Origin: an uncultured Caulobacter sp.
GTDB lineage: Bacteria; Pseudomonadota; Alphaproteobacteria; Caulobacterales; Caulobacteraceae
Assembly: GCA_937925635.1 (NCBI GenBank)
Contig: CALALX010000084.1
Coordinates: 1-64,000 of the forward strand
Length of the DNA: 64,000 bases
Direction: 5' to 3'
The stretch's first letter is position 1; every line of letters begins with the position of its first letter. The position numbers were made by a program, and so were the translations under genes. The notes under the pieces are model-generated. The model worked only from the letters and a program-made list of their open reading frames with translations. It did not search any database and was not told the DNA's origin. Positions 24,872 through 33,735 of this stretch are shown piece after piece.

Positions 24872-27800
24872 CTAAGCCACCAGCTGCTCAGCCGTCCGCA
24901 GGTCCACGCTGACCAGCTGGCTGACCCCACGCTCGGCCATGGTCACGCCGAACAGGCGGTCGACGCGGCTCATGGTCACCGGGTTGTGGGTGATGGCGAT
25001 GAAGCGGGTCTGGGTCCGCTGGCGCATCTCGTCGAGCATCGAGCAGAAGCGGTCGACGTTGGCGTCGTCGAGCGGCGCGTCGACCTCGTCGAGCACGCAG
25101 ATCGGCGCCGGGTTGGCCAGGAAGACGCCGAAGATCAGCGCCGAGGCCGTCAGCGCCTGCTCGCCGCCCGACATCAGGCTCATCGTCGACAGCCGCTTGC
25201 CCGGCGGACAGGCGTAGATTTCCAGGCCCGCCTCCAGCGGGTCGTCGGACTCGATCAGGCGCAGCTCGGCCTGGCCGCCGCCGAACAGCGCCTGGAAGAG
25301 CGCCTGGAAGTGGCCGTTGATGACGTCGAACGCGGCCAGCAGGCGCTCGCGCCCCTCGGCGTTCAGTTCCTCGATACCCTCGCGCAGCTTGGTGATCGCG
25401 CCCGTCAGGTCGACCCGCTCGGTCTTCAGCGTCTGCAGCCGCTGGGTCTGTTCGGTGCTCTCCTCCTCGGCGCGCAGATTGACGAGGCCGATGGCGTCGC
25501 GTTCCCGCTCAAGGTTGTAGAGGTGGGCCTCGACGCCGCCGGCGCTGGCCGGGATGGCGTAGGCCTCGTCCTGAATCGACCGGCCGAGCTCCTCGGGCTC
25601 CATCTTGGCGGTCTCGCGGATATTGGCCGCGATCTCGGCGAAGCGGTCGCGGGCGGCGTCCAGCCGCGCGGCGAGACCGGCGCGGTGCTCGCGCGCCTCG
25701 GAGGCGGCGGCGTCGGCCGCGCGCGCGGCGCGGTCGGCGGTCAGGCGTGCGGCCTCGCCCTGTTCCAGCGCGTCGGTCGACTTGGCGCGGCGGGCCTCGG
25801 CCACACTGTACTCGTCGAGCAGCTTCTCGGTGCGCGCCGCCAGGGTGACCGGCGCTTCGCGGGCGGCTTCGAGGTTCGTGTTGGCCGTCGTGCGCGCTTC
25901 GCCCAGGCCCTCGATTCGCTTCTTCGCGGCCGTCGAGCGGCGGGCCCAGTCGTCGCGGTCTCGGCGGAGGCTTTCCAGCCGGCGAGTGCGGCTGTCGCGT
26001 TCGCGAGTCTCGATGTCGACGGCGGTGCGAGCCTGCGCGGCGGCCTCGCGGGCGGCGATGGCCGTGGCGCGAGCGGCGTCCAGCATCGGCGACAGGTTCT
26101 CGGCGGCGCCGTCGTCGGACGCATCGGCGCGGGCGGAGGCCAGCGCCGTTTCGGCCTCGGTTTTCTCGGCCTCGAAGCGGGCGATGGTCTCGTCCAGCGA
26201 CTGGGCGCGGGCGTCACGACGGGCGGCCTCGTGGGCGATCCGCTCCATCGTCTGGCGGGCGGCCTGCAGGGCGCGCTCGGCCTCCATCGGCCCGCGGCGG
26301 GCCTCGCGCACGGCCTCCTCGCCGGCCAGCATGCGGGCGCGGGCGGCCTTGTGGGCGTCCAGCGCCGTCTCCGCCTGGGGGGAGAGGATCTCGATCTCGG
26401 CCTCGACCTCGGCCAGCCGCGTGCGCTGCTCCAGCCGGATGGCGGCCGGCTTGGGCGCCTCGGCGCGGGCCGTGAAGCCGTCCCAGCGCCACAGGTCGCC
26501 TTCACGCGACACCACGCGGGCGCCGATCGGCAGGATCTTCTGGATGCGGTCGCCATCCTTGCGGTCGACCACCGCCGTGAAGGCCAGGCGGGCGGCGAGG
26601 GCGGGCGGCGCCTTGATCAGCGGGCCGAGCTGCGTCGCGCCGTCGGGCCAGCTCGGCCCCTCGGCGTCGCGGCCGGCCCAGTAGGACGGCGCCTTGGCGT
26701 CGAGGGCGGCTTCCAGGTCGTCGCCGAGCGCGGCGGCCAGCGCGGCCTCATAGCCCCGGTCGGGCGTCACCGCGTCCAGCGCTGGCGCAAAGCCGCTCTT
26801 GGCGCGCGGAGCCGAGAGTTGGGCCAGGCCCCGGGCCTCGGTCTTCGAGCGGCCGAGCTTGTCCTCGATCTGGCGGGCGGCGTCGCGGGCGACGCCCTCG
26901 GCGCGGGCGGCGTCGGAGCGCTCGGTCTCGGCGGCTTCCAGCGCGGCGCGGGCGGCGGCGAGGGCGGCCTCCGCAGCCTCCAGCTTCGCCTGCGCGTCGG
27001 CGCTCTGCGGATCGACGGCGGGGCCCAGCGCGGCGCGGTCGGCCTTCGCCTGGTCCAGGGCGCGGACGGTGCGGTTCAGGCGGCCCTCGGCGTCCGCCAG
27101 GCGGGCCTGGGCGGCGCGGCGGCGGGCCTCGTCGGCGGCGACCCCGGCGGCCAGGCTCTCGACCTCGCGGTCGGCCTTGGCGCGGGCCTCGTCGGCCTCG
27201 GCCAACGCCTTCTGCAGTTCGGGCAGGCGCGAGGGCGCGGACTTCACCTCCGCCTCCACCACCTCAAGCTCAGCCGCCAGTCGCGCCAGCGCGACGCCAG
27301 CGTCCTCGACGATCTGGGCCTCGCGCGCGGCGTCGGCGTCGATGCGGGCGATCTCGGCGTGCAGGCGCTCGACCTCGGCGGCGGCGGTCTCGTGCTCGCG
27401 CTCCAGCCGGTCCTTCTCGATGGCCAACCGGTTGAGAACGGAGGCGGCGACCATCTCCTCCTCGCGCAGCGGCTTGATCGCCTCCTCGGCCTTCAGCGCC
27501 TCGGTCTGAGCCGCGGCGGCGGCGCGGGCGGTCTCCTCGACGGCGCGGATCGACTCGGTGTTTTCGCCCTCGACGCGGATCAGGGTGTCGCGGGCCTCGG
27601 TCCAGCGCGCGAACAGCACAGCGCCCTGCACCGCCCGGATCTCGGCCGACAGCTTCTTGTACTTCTCGGCCGCCCGCGCCTCGCGGCGCAGGCGGTTCAG
27701 CGTCGAGTCCAGCTCCCGGATCACGTCATCGAGGCGGTTGAGGTTGGTCTCGGCCGCGCGCAGGCGCAGCTCCGCCTCGTGCCGCCGCGTGTGCAGGCCG

Positions 27801-28312
27801 CTGACGCCGCCGGCCTCTTCCAGGATGCGACGGCGGTTCTGCGGCTTGGCGGCGATCAGCTCGCTGATCTGGCCCTGGCGGACCAGGGCCGGCGAGTTGG
27901 CGCCGGTCGAGGCGTCGGCGAACAGCAGCTGGACGTCCCGGGCCCGCACCTCGCGGCCGTTGACCTTGTAGGTCGAGCCCTCGCCGCGGTCGATGCGACG
28001 GACCACCTCGATGGTGGCGTTCTGGTTGAATTGCGCCGGCGCCGTGTGGTCGCTGTTGTCGATGGTCAGCGTCACCTCGGCATGGTTGCGCGAGGGGCGC
28101 GAGCCGGCGCCGTTGAAGATGACGTCATCCATGCCCGCGCCGCGCATGGCCTTGGCCGAGTTGGCCCCCATCACCCAGCGCAGGGCCTCCAGAAGGTTCG
28201 ACTTGCCGCAGCCGTTCGGTCCCACGATGCCCGTGAGTCCGGGTTCGATCCTGAACTCGGTCGGATCGACGAAGGACTTGAACCCGGAAAGGCGGAGCCT
28301 CTGGAACTGCAC
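24872..28312 (-). CDS. smc: Chromosome segregation protein SMC
   Basis: An 1146-residue structural maintenance of chromosomes ATPase that loads on DNA with ScpAB and organises the newly replicated origin region. The Walker A motif is GPNGCGKS at residues 31-38. The Q-loop region and a long Ala/Arg/Glu coiled coil follow, broken by a central hinge of about residues 500-610. A second coil is then followed by the ABC signature LMSGGEQAL and Walker B VLDEVDAPLDDANVD near the C-terminus. It is full length and intact. It lies 16 bp downstream of the DsbA-like gene in a block (dciA, dsbA-like, smc) that I recognise from Caulobacterales. Confidence 0.97.
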   Translation of the reverse strand: MQFQRLRLSGFKSFVDPTEFRIEPGLTGIVGPNGCGKSNLLEALRWVMGANSAKAMRGAGMDDVIFNGAGSRPSRNHAEVTLTIDNSDHTAPAQFNQNATIEVVRRIDRGEGSTYKVNGREVRARDVQLLFADASTGANSPALVRQGQISELIAAKPQNRRRILEEAGGVSGLHTRRHEAELRLRAAETNLNRLDDVIRELDSTLNRLRREARAAEKYKKLSAEIRAVQGAVLFARWTEARDTLIRVEGENTESIRAVEETARAAAAAQTEALKAEEAIKPLREEEMVAASVLNRLAIEKDRLEREHETAAAEVERLHAEIARIDADAAREAQIVEDAGVALARLAAELEVVEAEVKSAPSRLPELQKALAEADEARAKADREVESLAAGVAADEARRRAAQARLADAEGRLNRTVRALDQAKADRAALGPAVDPQSADAQAKLEAAEAALAAARAALEAAETERSDAARAEGVARDAARQIEDKLGRSKTEARGLAQLSAPRAKSGFAPALDAVTPDRGYEAALAAALGDDLEAALDAKAPSYWAGRDAEGPSWPDGATQLGPLIKAPPALAARLAFTAVVDRKDGDRIQKILPIGARVVSREGDLWRWDGFTARAEAPKPAAIRLEQRTRLAEVEAEIEILSPQAETALDAHKAARARMLAGEEAVREARRGPMEAERALQAARQTMERIAHEAARRDARAQSLDETIARFEAEKTEAETALASARADASDDGAAENLSPMLDAARATAIAAREAAAQARTAVDIETRERDSRTRRLESLRRDRDDWARRSTAAKKRIEGLGEARTTANTNLEAAREAPVTLAARTEKLLDEYSVAEARRAKSTDALEQGEAARLTADRAARAADAAASEAREHRAGLAARLDAARDRFAEIAANIRETAKMEPEELGRSIQDEAYAIPASAGGVEAHLYNLERERDAIGLVNLRAEEESTEQTQRLQTLKTERVDLTGAITKLREGIEELNAEGRERLLAAFDVINGHFQALFQALFGGGQAELRLIESDDPLEAGLEIYACPPGKRLSTMSLMSGGEQALTASALIFGVFLANPAPICVLDEVDAPLDDANVDRFCSMLDEMRQRTQTRFIAITHNPVTMSRVDRLFGVTMAERGVSQLVSVDLRTAEQLVA

Positions 28313-28328
28313 GGGCGGGGGTGGGCTC

Positions 28329-28952
28329 CTATTTCGCCTTGGCCAGGGCTTTGTCGTAGGCCGCGTCCATCTCGGCCATCGTCATCTCGCCCTTGTCGTA
28401 CTTGTCGTCGTTGAAGAAGAAGGTCGGCGTGCCCTGGATATTGGCTTCCTTGGCGTACTTCTCGACCTTGGCGGAGAGAGCGTTGATCGCCTTCTCGTCG
28501 CTGACGCACGTCATGAAGGCGTCCTCGTCCATGCCGGCCGACTGCGCGATCGGCAGCAGCACGCCGCGGATGTCGCCGGTGCGGAAGATCTCGTCCTGGC
28601 CGTGGAACACCGCGTCGATGACGGTGAAGTACTTGTCCTTGCCGGCGCAGCGCGCCATCAGCGTGCCGGCCACGGCCAGCTGCGGCGGCGCGGTGATGAA
28701 CTCGCGGAACACGTAGTGGACCTTGCCGGTGTCGATGTACTTCGCCTTGAAGGCAGGGAAGACTTCCTTGTTCCACTTGGCGCAGTGGCTGCAGGCCAGC
28801 GAGGCGTACTCGATCACCGTGACCTTGGCCTTGGGATCGCCCAGGCTCATGTCGTCGGCGCTGACGCCGGCGCTGTTGCCGCCCTTGCAGGCGGCGAGGG
28901 CGAGAGCGCTGGCGCCCAGGGCCAGGAGCGTGCGGCGGTGAAGGGTCTGCAT
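28329..28952 (-). CDS. DsbA-family thioredoxin-fold lipoprotein
   Basis: A 207-residue protein of the DsbA/DsbG-like group. The start at 28952 gives a twin-Arg-tinged lipoprotein signal (MQTLHRRTLLALGASALALAAC) with the lipidated Cys at residue 22. The redox site is ACSHC (C54, C57) in VTVIEYASLACSHCAKWNKEVFPAFK, and the cis-Pro loop is NIQGTPTFFFNDD. It should form or shuffle disulfides in the periplasm, anchored to a membrane. It sits between dciA and smc. Confidence 0.92.
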   Translation of the reverse strand: MQTLHRRTLLALGASALALAACKGGNSAGVSADDMSLGDPKAKVTVIEYASLACSHCAKWNKEVFPAFKAKYIDTGKVHYVFREFITAPPQLAVAGTLMARCAGKDKYFTVIDAVFHGQDEIFRTGDIRGVLLPIAQSAGMDEDAFMTCVSDEKAINALSAKVEKYAKEANIQGTPTFFFNDDKYDKGEMTMAEMDAAYDKALAKAK

Positions 28953-29053
28953 GGCGGGAAGTCCCCCTGAAGCGAACGTCGGATTAAGCCCGATTCCCTT
29001 GGTCGCAGGAACGCGGCGTTTCCGTGGCGCTACAGCCTGTCGCGGGCGCGGAG

Positions 29054-29602
29054 TCAACCGTCGCGGCCGCGCAGGATCTCGCGGCCCAGCGTGGTCAGGG
29101 CGGTCTTCAACGGACCATCGGGCTGGTCGCTGAGGCCCTCGGCCAGCGCCTTCTCGGCGGCGGCGTCCAGCGGGCCGCGGTGGCGTCGGCGCTTGGCCTG
29201 CGGCTTGGCGGCATGGGCCTTCACCGGGCCCTGAATGATGCGCAGCTTGCCGACCGAGCCCTCGCCGAGCAGCAGGGACACGCGCTGCAGGATCTCCGGG
29301 GCCTGGTGCTGGACGATGGCGGCCGCCGCGCCGGACACGCGCAGCTCCAGCGTGCCGGGCGCATTGCCGCGCCCCTTGGTCAGTTTCACCGGCTCGGTGT
29401 GCCGCGCCAGGGTCTCGCCGACGATCTCCTTCCACTTCTGCTGCAGCTGGCCCGGCCCCTGGCCGAAGCGCTCCTCCAGCTGCTTCAGCACCGGCGCCAG
29501 CGCTCGCCCGGCGGGTGGCGGCGTCGGTCGCGGCGCCGGCCGCGTTCGGCGGCGGGCCAGGATCTGGATCGTCTCCTCAAGCGTGGGCAGGCGGCGGCGC
29601 AT
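29054..29602 (-). CDS. dciA: DciA-type replicative helicase loader (DUF721)
   Basis: A 182-residue protein with an N-terminal DUF721/DciA domain: RALAPVLKQLEERFGQGPGQLQQKWKEIVGETLARHTEPVKLTKGRG, then GTLELRVSGAAAAIVQHQAPEILQRVSLLLGEGSVGKLRIIQGPV. DciA is the ancestral bacterial loader that helps place DnaB helicase on DNA. The remainder is a basic linker (KPQAKRRRHRG) and a helical tail. It is divergent from mutY; the gap is almost entirely a dispersed palindrome, which must contain or border its promoter. Confidence 0.9.
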   Translation of the reverse strand: MRRRLPTLEETIQILARRRTRPAPRPTPPPAGRALAPVLKQLEERFGQGPGQLQQKWKEIVGETLARHTEPVKLTKGRGNAPGTLELRVSGAAAAIVQHQAPEILQRVSLLLGEGSVGKLRIIQGPVKAHAAKPQAKRRRHRGPLDAAAEKALAEGLSDQPDGPLKTALTTLGREILRGRDG

Positions 29603-29615
29603 TTCTGCATCTTAA

Positions 29616-29707
29616 CTGTCATCCCGGCCGGAGCGAAGCGGAGAGCCGGGACCCAGTAACAGCATGGTGGGTCCCGGATAGCCGCTTCGCGGCTTCCGGG
29701 ATGACAG
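29616..29707. repeat. Inverted repeat, family C, in dciA/mutY divergent gap
   Basis: Outer arms CTGTCATCCCGG (29616-29627) and CCGGGATGACAG (29696-29707) are perfect inverted 12-mers. Inside lie two further GGGACCCA/TGGGTCCC and GCGAAGCGG/CCGCTTCGC pairings, so the element folds into a long branched hairpin. It covers 92 of the 107 bp between dciA and mutY and ends 2 bp before the mutY start. Confidence 0.88.
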
Positions 29708-29709
29708 CT

Positions 29710-30747
29710 ATGACGACGTCGATGAACATCCCCGCCCTCCGCGCCGCGCTGCTCGCCTGGTACGACGCCGCCGCGCGGACGCTGCCGTGGCGCGCACCGC
29801 CTGGGTCGGAGGCACGGACCGACCCCTATTTCGTCTGGCTGTCGGAGGTCATGCTGCAGCAGACCACCGTGCCGCATGCGACGCCGTATTTTCTGACCTT
29901 CACACGGCGCTGGCCGACCGTCTCCGACCTCGCCGACGCGCCCGACGCCGAGGTCATGGCCGCCTGGGCGGGGCTCGGCTACTACGCCCGCGCCCGCAAC
30001 CTGCTGGCCTGCGCGCGAGCCGTCGCGGCGGACCATGGCGGGGTGTTTCCGGACACGGAGGAGGGCCTGCGCGCGCTGCCCGGCGTCGGCGCCTACACGG
30101 CCGCCGCCGTCGCCGCCATCGCCTTCGACCGGGAGACCAACGTCGTCGACGGCAATGTCGAGCGCGTCATGGCCCGGCTGTTCGCGGTCGAGGCGCCGAT
30201 GCCTGACAGCAAGCCGGAGCTGAAGCGGCTCGCGGGTTCGTTGGTGACGGCGGAGCGTCCCGGCGACTGGGCCCAGGCGCTGATGGACCTGGGCGCGACC
30301 GTCTGCCGGCCCAAGGCGCCGCCGTGCGACCGCTGCCCGGTGTCGGCCTTCTGCGCCGCCTTCGCGCGCGGCGATCAGGAGAACTTTCCCCGCAAGACGA
30401 AGAAGGCCGACCGGCCGAGACGGTACGGGGTGGCCTGGCTGCTGACCCAGGGTAGCGAGGTGGCCTTGGTCCGCCGTCCGCCGAAGGGCCTGCTCGGCGG
30501 GATGCTGGCCCTGCCGACCAGCGAGTGGCGCTCCGATCCGTATACGGACGAAGAGGCTCGCGCCGCCGCGCCGGTGGCCGCCGACTGGCATGACGCCGGC
30601 GAGATCGACCACGTCTTCACCCACTTCGCTCTGACGCTTCGGGTGTTCCGGGCGGAGGGGACGATGGACGCGGAATGGGTGGCGCGCTCAGGCCTCGACG
30701 CCATGCCGAGCGTATTCCTGAAAGCGGCGCGGAAGGCACTCGGCTAA
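29710..30747 (+). CDS. mutY: A/G-specific adenine glycosylase
   Basis: A 345-residue DNA-repair enzyme that removes adenine mispaired with 8-oxoguanine. The catalytic glutamate lies in WLSEVMLQQTTV, the helix-hairpin-helix is LRALPGVGAYTAAAVAAIAF, and the catalytic Asp is in NVVDGNVERVMARL. The four iron-sulfur cysteines are C-x6-C-x2-C-x5-C (CRPKAPPCDRCPVSAFC). A NUDIX-like MutY C-terminal domain follows (RRPPKGLLGGMLALPTSEW; HVFTHFALTLRVF) that recognises 8-oxoG. Start at 29710 or 29722; codons upstream come from the family C repeat. Confidence 0.96.
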   Translation: MTTSMNIPALRAALLAWYDAAARTLPWRAPPGSEARTDPYFVWLSEVMLQQTTVPHATPYFLTFTRRWPTVSDLADAPDAEVMAAWAGLGYYARARNLLACARAVAADHGGVFPDTEEGLRALPGVGAYTAAAVAAIAFDRETNVVDGNVERVMARLFAVEAPMPDSKPELKRLAGSLVTAERPGDWAQALMDLGATVCRPKAPPCDRCPVSAFCAAFARGDQENFPRKTKKADRPRRYGVAWLLTQGSEVALVRRPPKGLLGGMLALPTSEWRSDPYTDEEARAAAPVAADWHDAGEIDHVFTHFALTLRVFRAEGTMDAEWVARSGLDAMPSVFLKAARKALG

Positions 30748-30805
30748 CAAGCGCCGATCCTCTCCCGAGAGGGCGAGGAGGGCGCGCGCAGTCCGACGCG
30801 CGATC

Positions 30806-31231
30806 CTACTTCCGCGTCCGCCGGGTCCAGCTCAAGCGAAGGTAGGCCGCACACAGCACCGCCACCAGCATCAGCGGCCAAGACAAGGCGAGAAGCGCGA
30901 GGAATTGCGCAGGGAACCACCGAGTCTGAGCTTCGGGCAGCGCCATCATCCCAACCAGCACGGCACAGATCGCGAGTCCCAACATGCATGCGCTCGCCAG
31001 CACGAAGGTTCGAACGCGGCTCGGAAGCACCAATCGTCGACCGGCCAGGAGGATGGCGACGAGGGCGACGATTGCGGAAGGCAGCCCAATCCCGAAGAAG
31101 GCGAGCTCCGGATAGGTCTCGTCGGGCCGGCCGGCGACGATCCACGCGAGGGGCGTGAACGCGAGAACGCACATGGCTGCGGTCACGGCTGCAGCCGTCA
31201 CACCCAGTGACCAGCGGACCCAAGGCCTCAT
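30806..31231 (-). CDS. Four-helix membrane protein of unknown function
   Basis: A 141-residue protein with four predicted membrane helices: about 8-30, 42-63, 73-98 and 106-132, separated by short charged loops (RRLVLPSRVR) and ending in a basic tail (RLSWTRRTRK), consistent with cytoplasmic termini. I recognise no family. GC and codon use look slightly less biased than its neighbours. Its function is unknown and it lies between mutY and ccrM. Confidence 0.7.
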   Translation of the reverse strand: MRPWVRWSLGVTAAAVTAAMCVLAFTPLAWIVAGRPDETYPELAFFGIGLPSAIVALVAILLAGRRLVLPSRVRTFVLASACMLGLAICAVLVGMMALPEAQTRWFPAQFLALLALSWPLMLVAVLCAAYLRLSWTRRTRK

Positions 31232-31313
31232 TCAACCACGCCTCTACGAAAGCCGCGCACCTGTCGGATGCATAGCACCCCCCGATGCAATGGCCGTGCA
31301 GAGCGCTTTGAAA

Positions 31314-32393
31314 CTAAGCCGCCATCTCCGCCCGCACCTTGCTGCGCAGCACGTCGATCGGCGCGAGGCCCTTGTCGGACTTGAAGTGCCAGTAGGTCCA
31401 GCCGTTGCAGGCGGGCTGGCTCTGGACCATGGCCCCGACCTTGTGGATCGAGCCGGTCAGGTCGCCGACCGCCAGGCTGCCGTCAGCGCGAACCTTGGCC
31501 GCGCGCTGGCCCTTGGGGCACCACACCGTGTCGCCCGGCCGCAGCAGGCCGGCCTCGACCAGGGCGCCGAACGGCACGCGCGGCTCGGACTTCTTGCTGC
31601 CCATCACTTCCAGGTCGGCCGGCGCGACCGGAATGACCTTACGGATACGCTCCTTCGCGTGGGCGACGTACTCGCTCTCGCGCTCGATGCCGATGAACCG
31701 GCGGCCCAGCCGCTTGGCCGCCGCGCCGGTGGTGCCGACACCGAAGAACGGGTCCAGGATCACGTCGCCCGGCCGGCTGGAGCTCAGGATCACCCGGTGC
31801 AGCAGCGCCTCGGGCTTCTGGGTCGGATGCGCCTTGGCCCCGTCCGCGCCCTTGATCCGCTCCTCGCCCGTGCACAGCGGCAGGGTCCAGTCGGAGCGCA
31901 TCTGGATCTCGTCGTTGGCCATCTTCATGGCGTCGTAGTTGAAGGTGTAACGCTTGGCGCCGCGGCTCTTGGCGGCCCAGATCAGGGTCTCGTGGGCGTT
32001 GGCGAAGCGGGTGCCCTTGAAGTTCGGCATCGGGTTCGACTTGCGCCAGATGACGTCGTTGAGGACCCAGAAGCCGAGGTCCTGCAGCACCGTGCCGACG
32101 CGGAAGATGTTGTGGTAGCTGCCGATCACCCACAGGGCGCCGTCGTCCTTCAGCACGCGCTGGCACTCGCTCATCCAGGCGCGGGTGAACGCGTCATAGA
32201 CCTTGAAGCTCTCGAACTGGTCCCAGTGGTCGTCGACCGCGTCGACCTTGGAATTGTCCGGCCGCAGCAGGTCGCCGCCGAGCTGCAGATTGTAGGGCGG
32301 ATCGGCGAACACGAGGTCCACGCTGCCCGACGGGAGCTTCTTCAGCTCCTCGATGCAGTCGCCGAGAATGATGGTTTCCGACCCGAACGCCAT
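31314..32393 (-). CDS. ccrM: CcrM cell-cycle-regulated DNA methyltransferase (GANTC)
   Basis: A 359-residue beta-class N6-adenine methyltransferase that methylates the adenine of GANTC late in the cell cycle. Motif IV DPPY is at residues 31-34 and motif I FFGVG at 216-220, the beta-class order. The ~90-residue C-terminal domain typical of CcrM is present (VPFGALVEAGLLRPGDTVWCPKGQ; VGAMVQSQPACNGWTYWHF), which senses GANTC and aids DNA opening. Length and motifs match the Caulobacter enzyme. The region upstream of the ATG holds four GANTC sites in 42 bp. It is divergent from an acyl-CoA dehydrogenase and lies in a block with rnhB and tag. Confidence 0.97.
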   Translation of the reverse strand: MAFGSETIILGDCIEELKKLPSGSVDLVFADPPYNLQLGGDLLRPDNSKVDAVDDHWDQFESFKVYDAFTRAWMSECQRVLKDDGALWVIGSYHNIFRVGTVLQDLGFWVLNDVIWRKSNPMPNFKGTRFANAHETLIWAAKSRGAKRYTFNYDAMKMANDEIQMRSDWTLPLCTGEERIKGADGAKAHPTQKPEALLHRVILSSSRPGDVILDPFFGVGTTGAAAKRLGRRFIGIERESEYVAHAKERIRKVIPVAPADLEVMGSKKSEPRVPFGALVEAGLLRPGDTVWCPKGQRAAKVRADGSLAVGDLTGSIHKVGAMVQSQPACNGWTYWHFKSDKGLAPIDVLRSKVRAEMAA

Positions 32394-32414
32394 GTGAGGC
32401 CCCTGAACACGAGA

Positions 32415-32456
32415 GAGTCCAAGGAATCTCGGGGATTCACGGTTAAGGGCGGATTC
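32415..32456. promoter_or_regulatory. Cluster of four GANTC methylation sites upstream of ccrM
   Basis: GAGTC (32415-32419), GAATC (32424-32428), GATTC (32434-32438) and GATTC (32452-32456) lie 22 to 63 bp upstream of the ccrM ATG. The last two sit in a direct repeat GGATTCACGG (32433-32442, 32451-32460). Two TTAA half-sites, TTAA at 32443-32446 and 32467-32470, are also present. In Caulobacter, methylation of GANTC sites in the ccrM leader and CtrA binding control ccrM; the same logic is likely here. Confidence 0.8.
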
Positions 32457-32565
32457 ACGGACATGGTTAACGGCGGCGGGTTCTTACCGCCCCTCGACTG
32501 CCGCTGCGGAACGGCTGAAACATTGCATCCGAAGGCGTCCCCGAGAGACGCCGCAGGAGACGCCC

Positions 32566-33735
32566 ATGTCCGACCCGCTCGCGCCGCTGACCGAGAGCCG
32601 TCTCAGTCCCTTCTACCAGGAGCACCACCGCGCCTGGCGCGACACGCTGCGCCGGTTCGTCGAGGCGGAGATCATGCCGCACGTCGACCAGTGGGACGAG
32701 GCCGGGACCTTCCCGCGCGAGCTCTACAGGAAGGCGTCGGAGGTCGGGCTGCTGCGTCTCGGCTGGCCGGAGGAATACGGCGGCGTGCCGTCCGATCCCT
32801 TCATGTCGATCATCACCAGCCAGGAGATGGCCCGCCACGGCGCCGGCGGGGTCAACGCCAGCCTGATGAGCCACGGCATCGGCCTGCCGCCGATCCGCCG
32901 CATGGGCAGCCAGGAGATGAAGGACCGGATCATCCCGGAGGTGCTGTCCGGCGAGAAGATCTCGGCCCTGGCCATCACCGAGCCGTCGGGCGGCAGCGAC
33001 GTCGCCAACCTGCGCACCACGGCGCGGCGCGAGGGCGACGAGTACGTCGTCAACGGCTCGAAGATGTTCATCACCAGCGGCATGCGGGCCGACTACTACA
33101 CCGTCGCCGTGCGCACGGGCGGGGAGGGGGCCGGCGGCGTCTCCCTGCTGCTGATCGAGCGCGAGCGCGAGGGCTTCTCCCGCACCGAACTGAAGAAGCA
33201 GGGCTGGTGGGCGTCCGACACCGCCGCCCTCTATTTCGACGATGTGCGGGTGCCCGTGGAGAACCTGATCGGCCAGGAGAACATGGGCTTCTCCGGCATC
33301 ATGCAGAATTTCAACGGCGAGCGGATCGGCATGAGCGCCGGGGCGATCGGCTTCTCCAAGGTGTGCCTGGAGGACGCCATCAGCTGGGCCCGCGAGCGCA
33401 AGACCTTCGGCAAGCGGCTCGCCGACCACCAGGTCATCCGGCACAAGCTGGCCGACATGTACAAGCGCATCAGCGCCACCCAGGCCTGGCTCGAGACCCT
33501 GGCCTGGCGCATCGAACAGGGCGAACAGCCGATCGCCGAGATCGCGCTGCTGAAGGTTCAGGCTACCGAGACCATGGAATACTGCGCCCGCGAGGCCATG
33601 CAGGTGATGGGCGCCGCCGGCTACATGCGCGGCGGCCGGGTCGAGCGCATCTATCGCGAGGTGAGGGTCAATGCGATCGGCGGCGGGTCCGAGGAGATCA
33701 TGCGGGACCTCGCGGCGCGGCAGATGGGGATTTAG
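32566..33735 (+). CDS. Acyl-CoA dehydrogenase
   Basis: A 389-residue flavoprotein of the acyl-CoA dehydrogenase superfamily. Landmarks are GWPEEYGGVPSDP, the FAD-binding ALAITEPSGGSDVANLRTTARREGDEYVVNGSKMFITSG, RVPVENLIGQENMGFS, the region of KTFGKRLADHQVIRHKLADM, and the C-terminal YMRGGRVERIYREVRVNAIGGGSEEIMRDLAARQM. It starts oxidation of an acyl-CoA, passing electrons to ETF; chain length is not predictable. The 172-bp divergent gap is shared with ccrM; the gene overlaps convergent rnhB by 4 bp. Confidence 0.95.
   Translation: MSDPLAPLTESRLSPFYQEHHRAWRDTLRRFVEAEIMPHVDQWDEAGTFPRELYRKASEVGLLRLGWPEEYGGVPSDPFMSIITSQEMARHGAGGVNASLMSHGIGLPPIRRMGSQEMKDRIIPEVLSGEKISALAITEPSGGSDVANLRTTARREGDEYVVNGSKMFITSGMRADYYTVAVRTGGEGAGGVSLLLIEREREGFSRTELKKQGWWASDTAALYFDDVRVPVENLIGQENMGFSGIMQNFNGERIGMSAGAIGFSKVCLEDAISWARERKTFGKRLADHQVIRHKLADMYKRISATQAWLETLAWRIEQGEQPIAEIALLKVQATETMEYCAREAMQVMGAAGYMRGGRVERIYREVRVNAIGGGSEEIMRDLAARQMGI

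Noticed and set aside
24986..28414. A plus-strand 1142-codon frame antisense to smc
   Set aside because: Opposite-strand shadow of the 1146-residue smc gene; composition is Gly/Leu/Arg/Asp repeats with no motif.
32440..32475. Full CtrA box (TTAA-N7-TTAA) upstream of ccrM
   Set aside because: Two TTAA half-sites exist but are 20 bp apart, not 7, so only half-sites can be reported.
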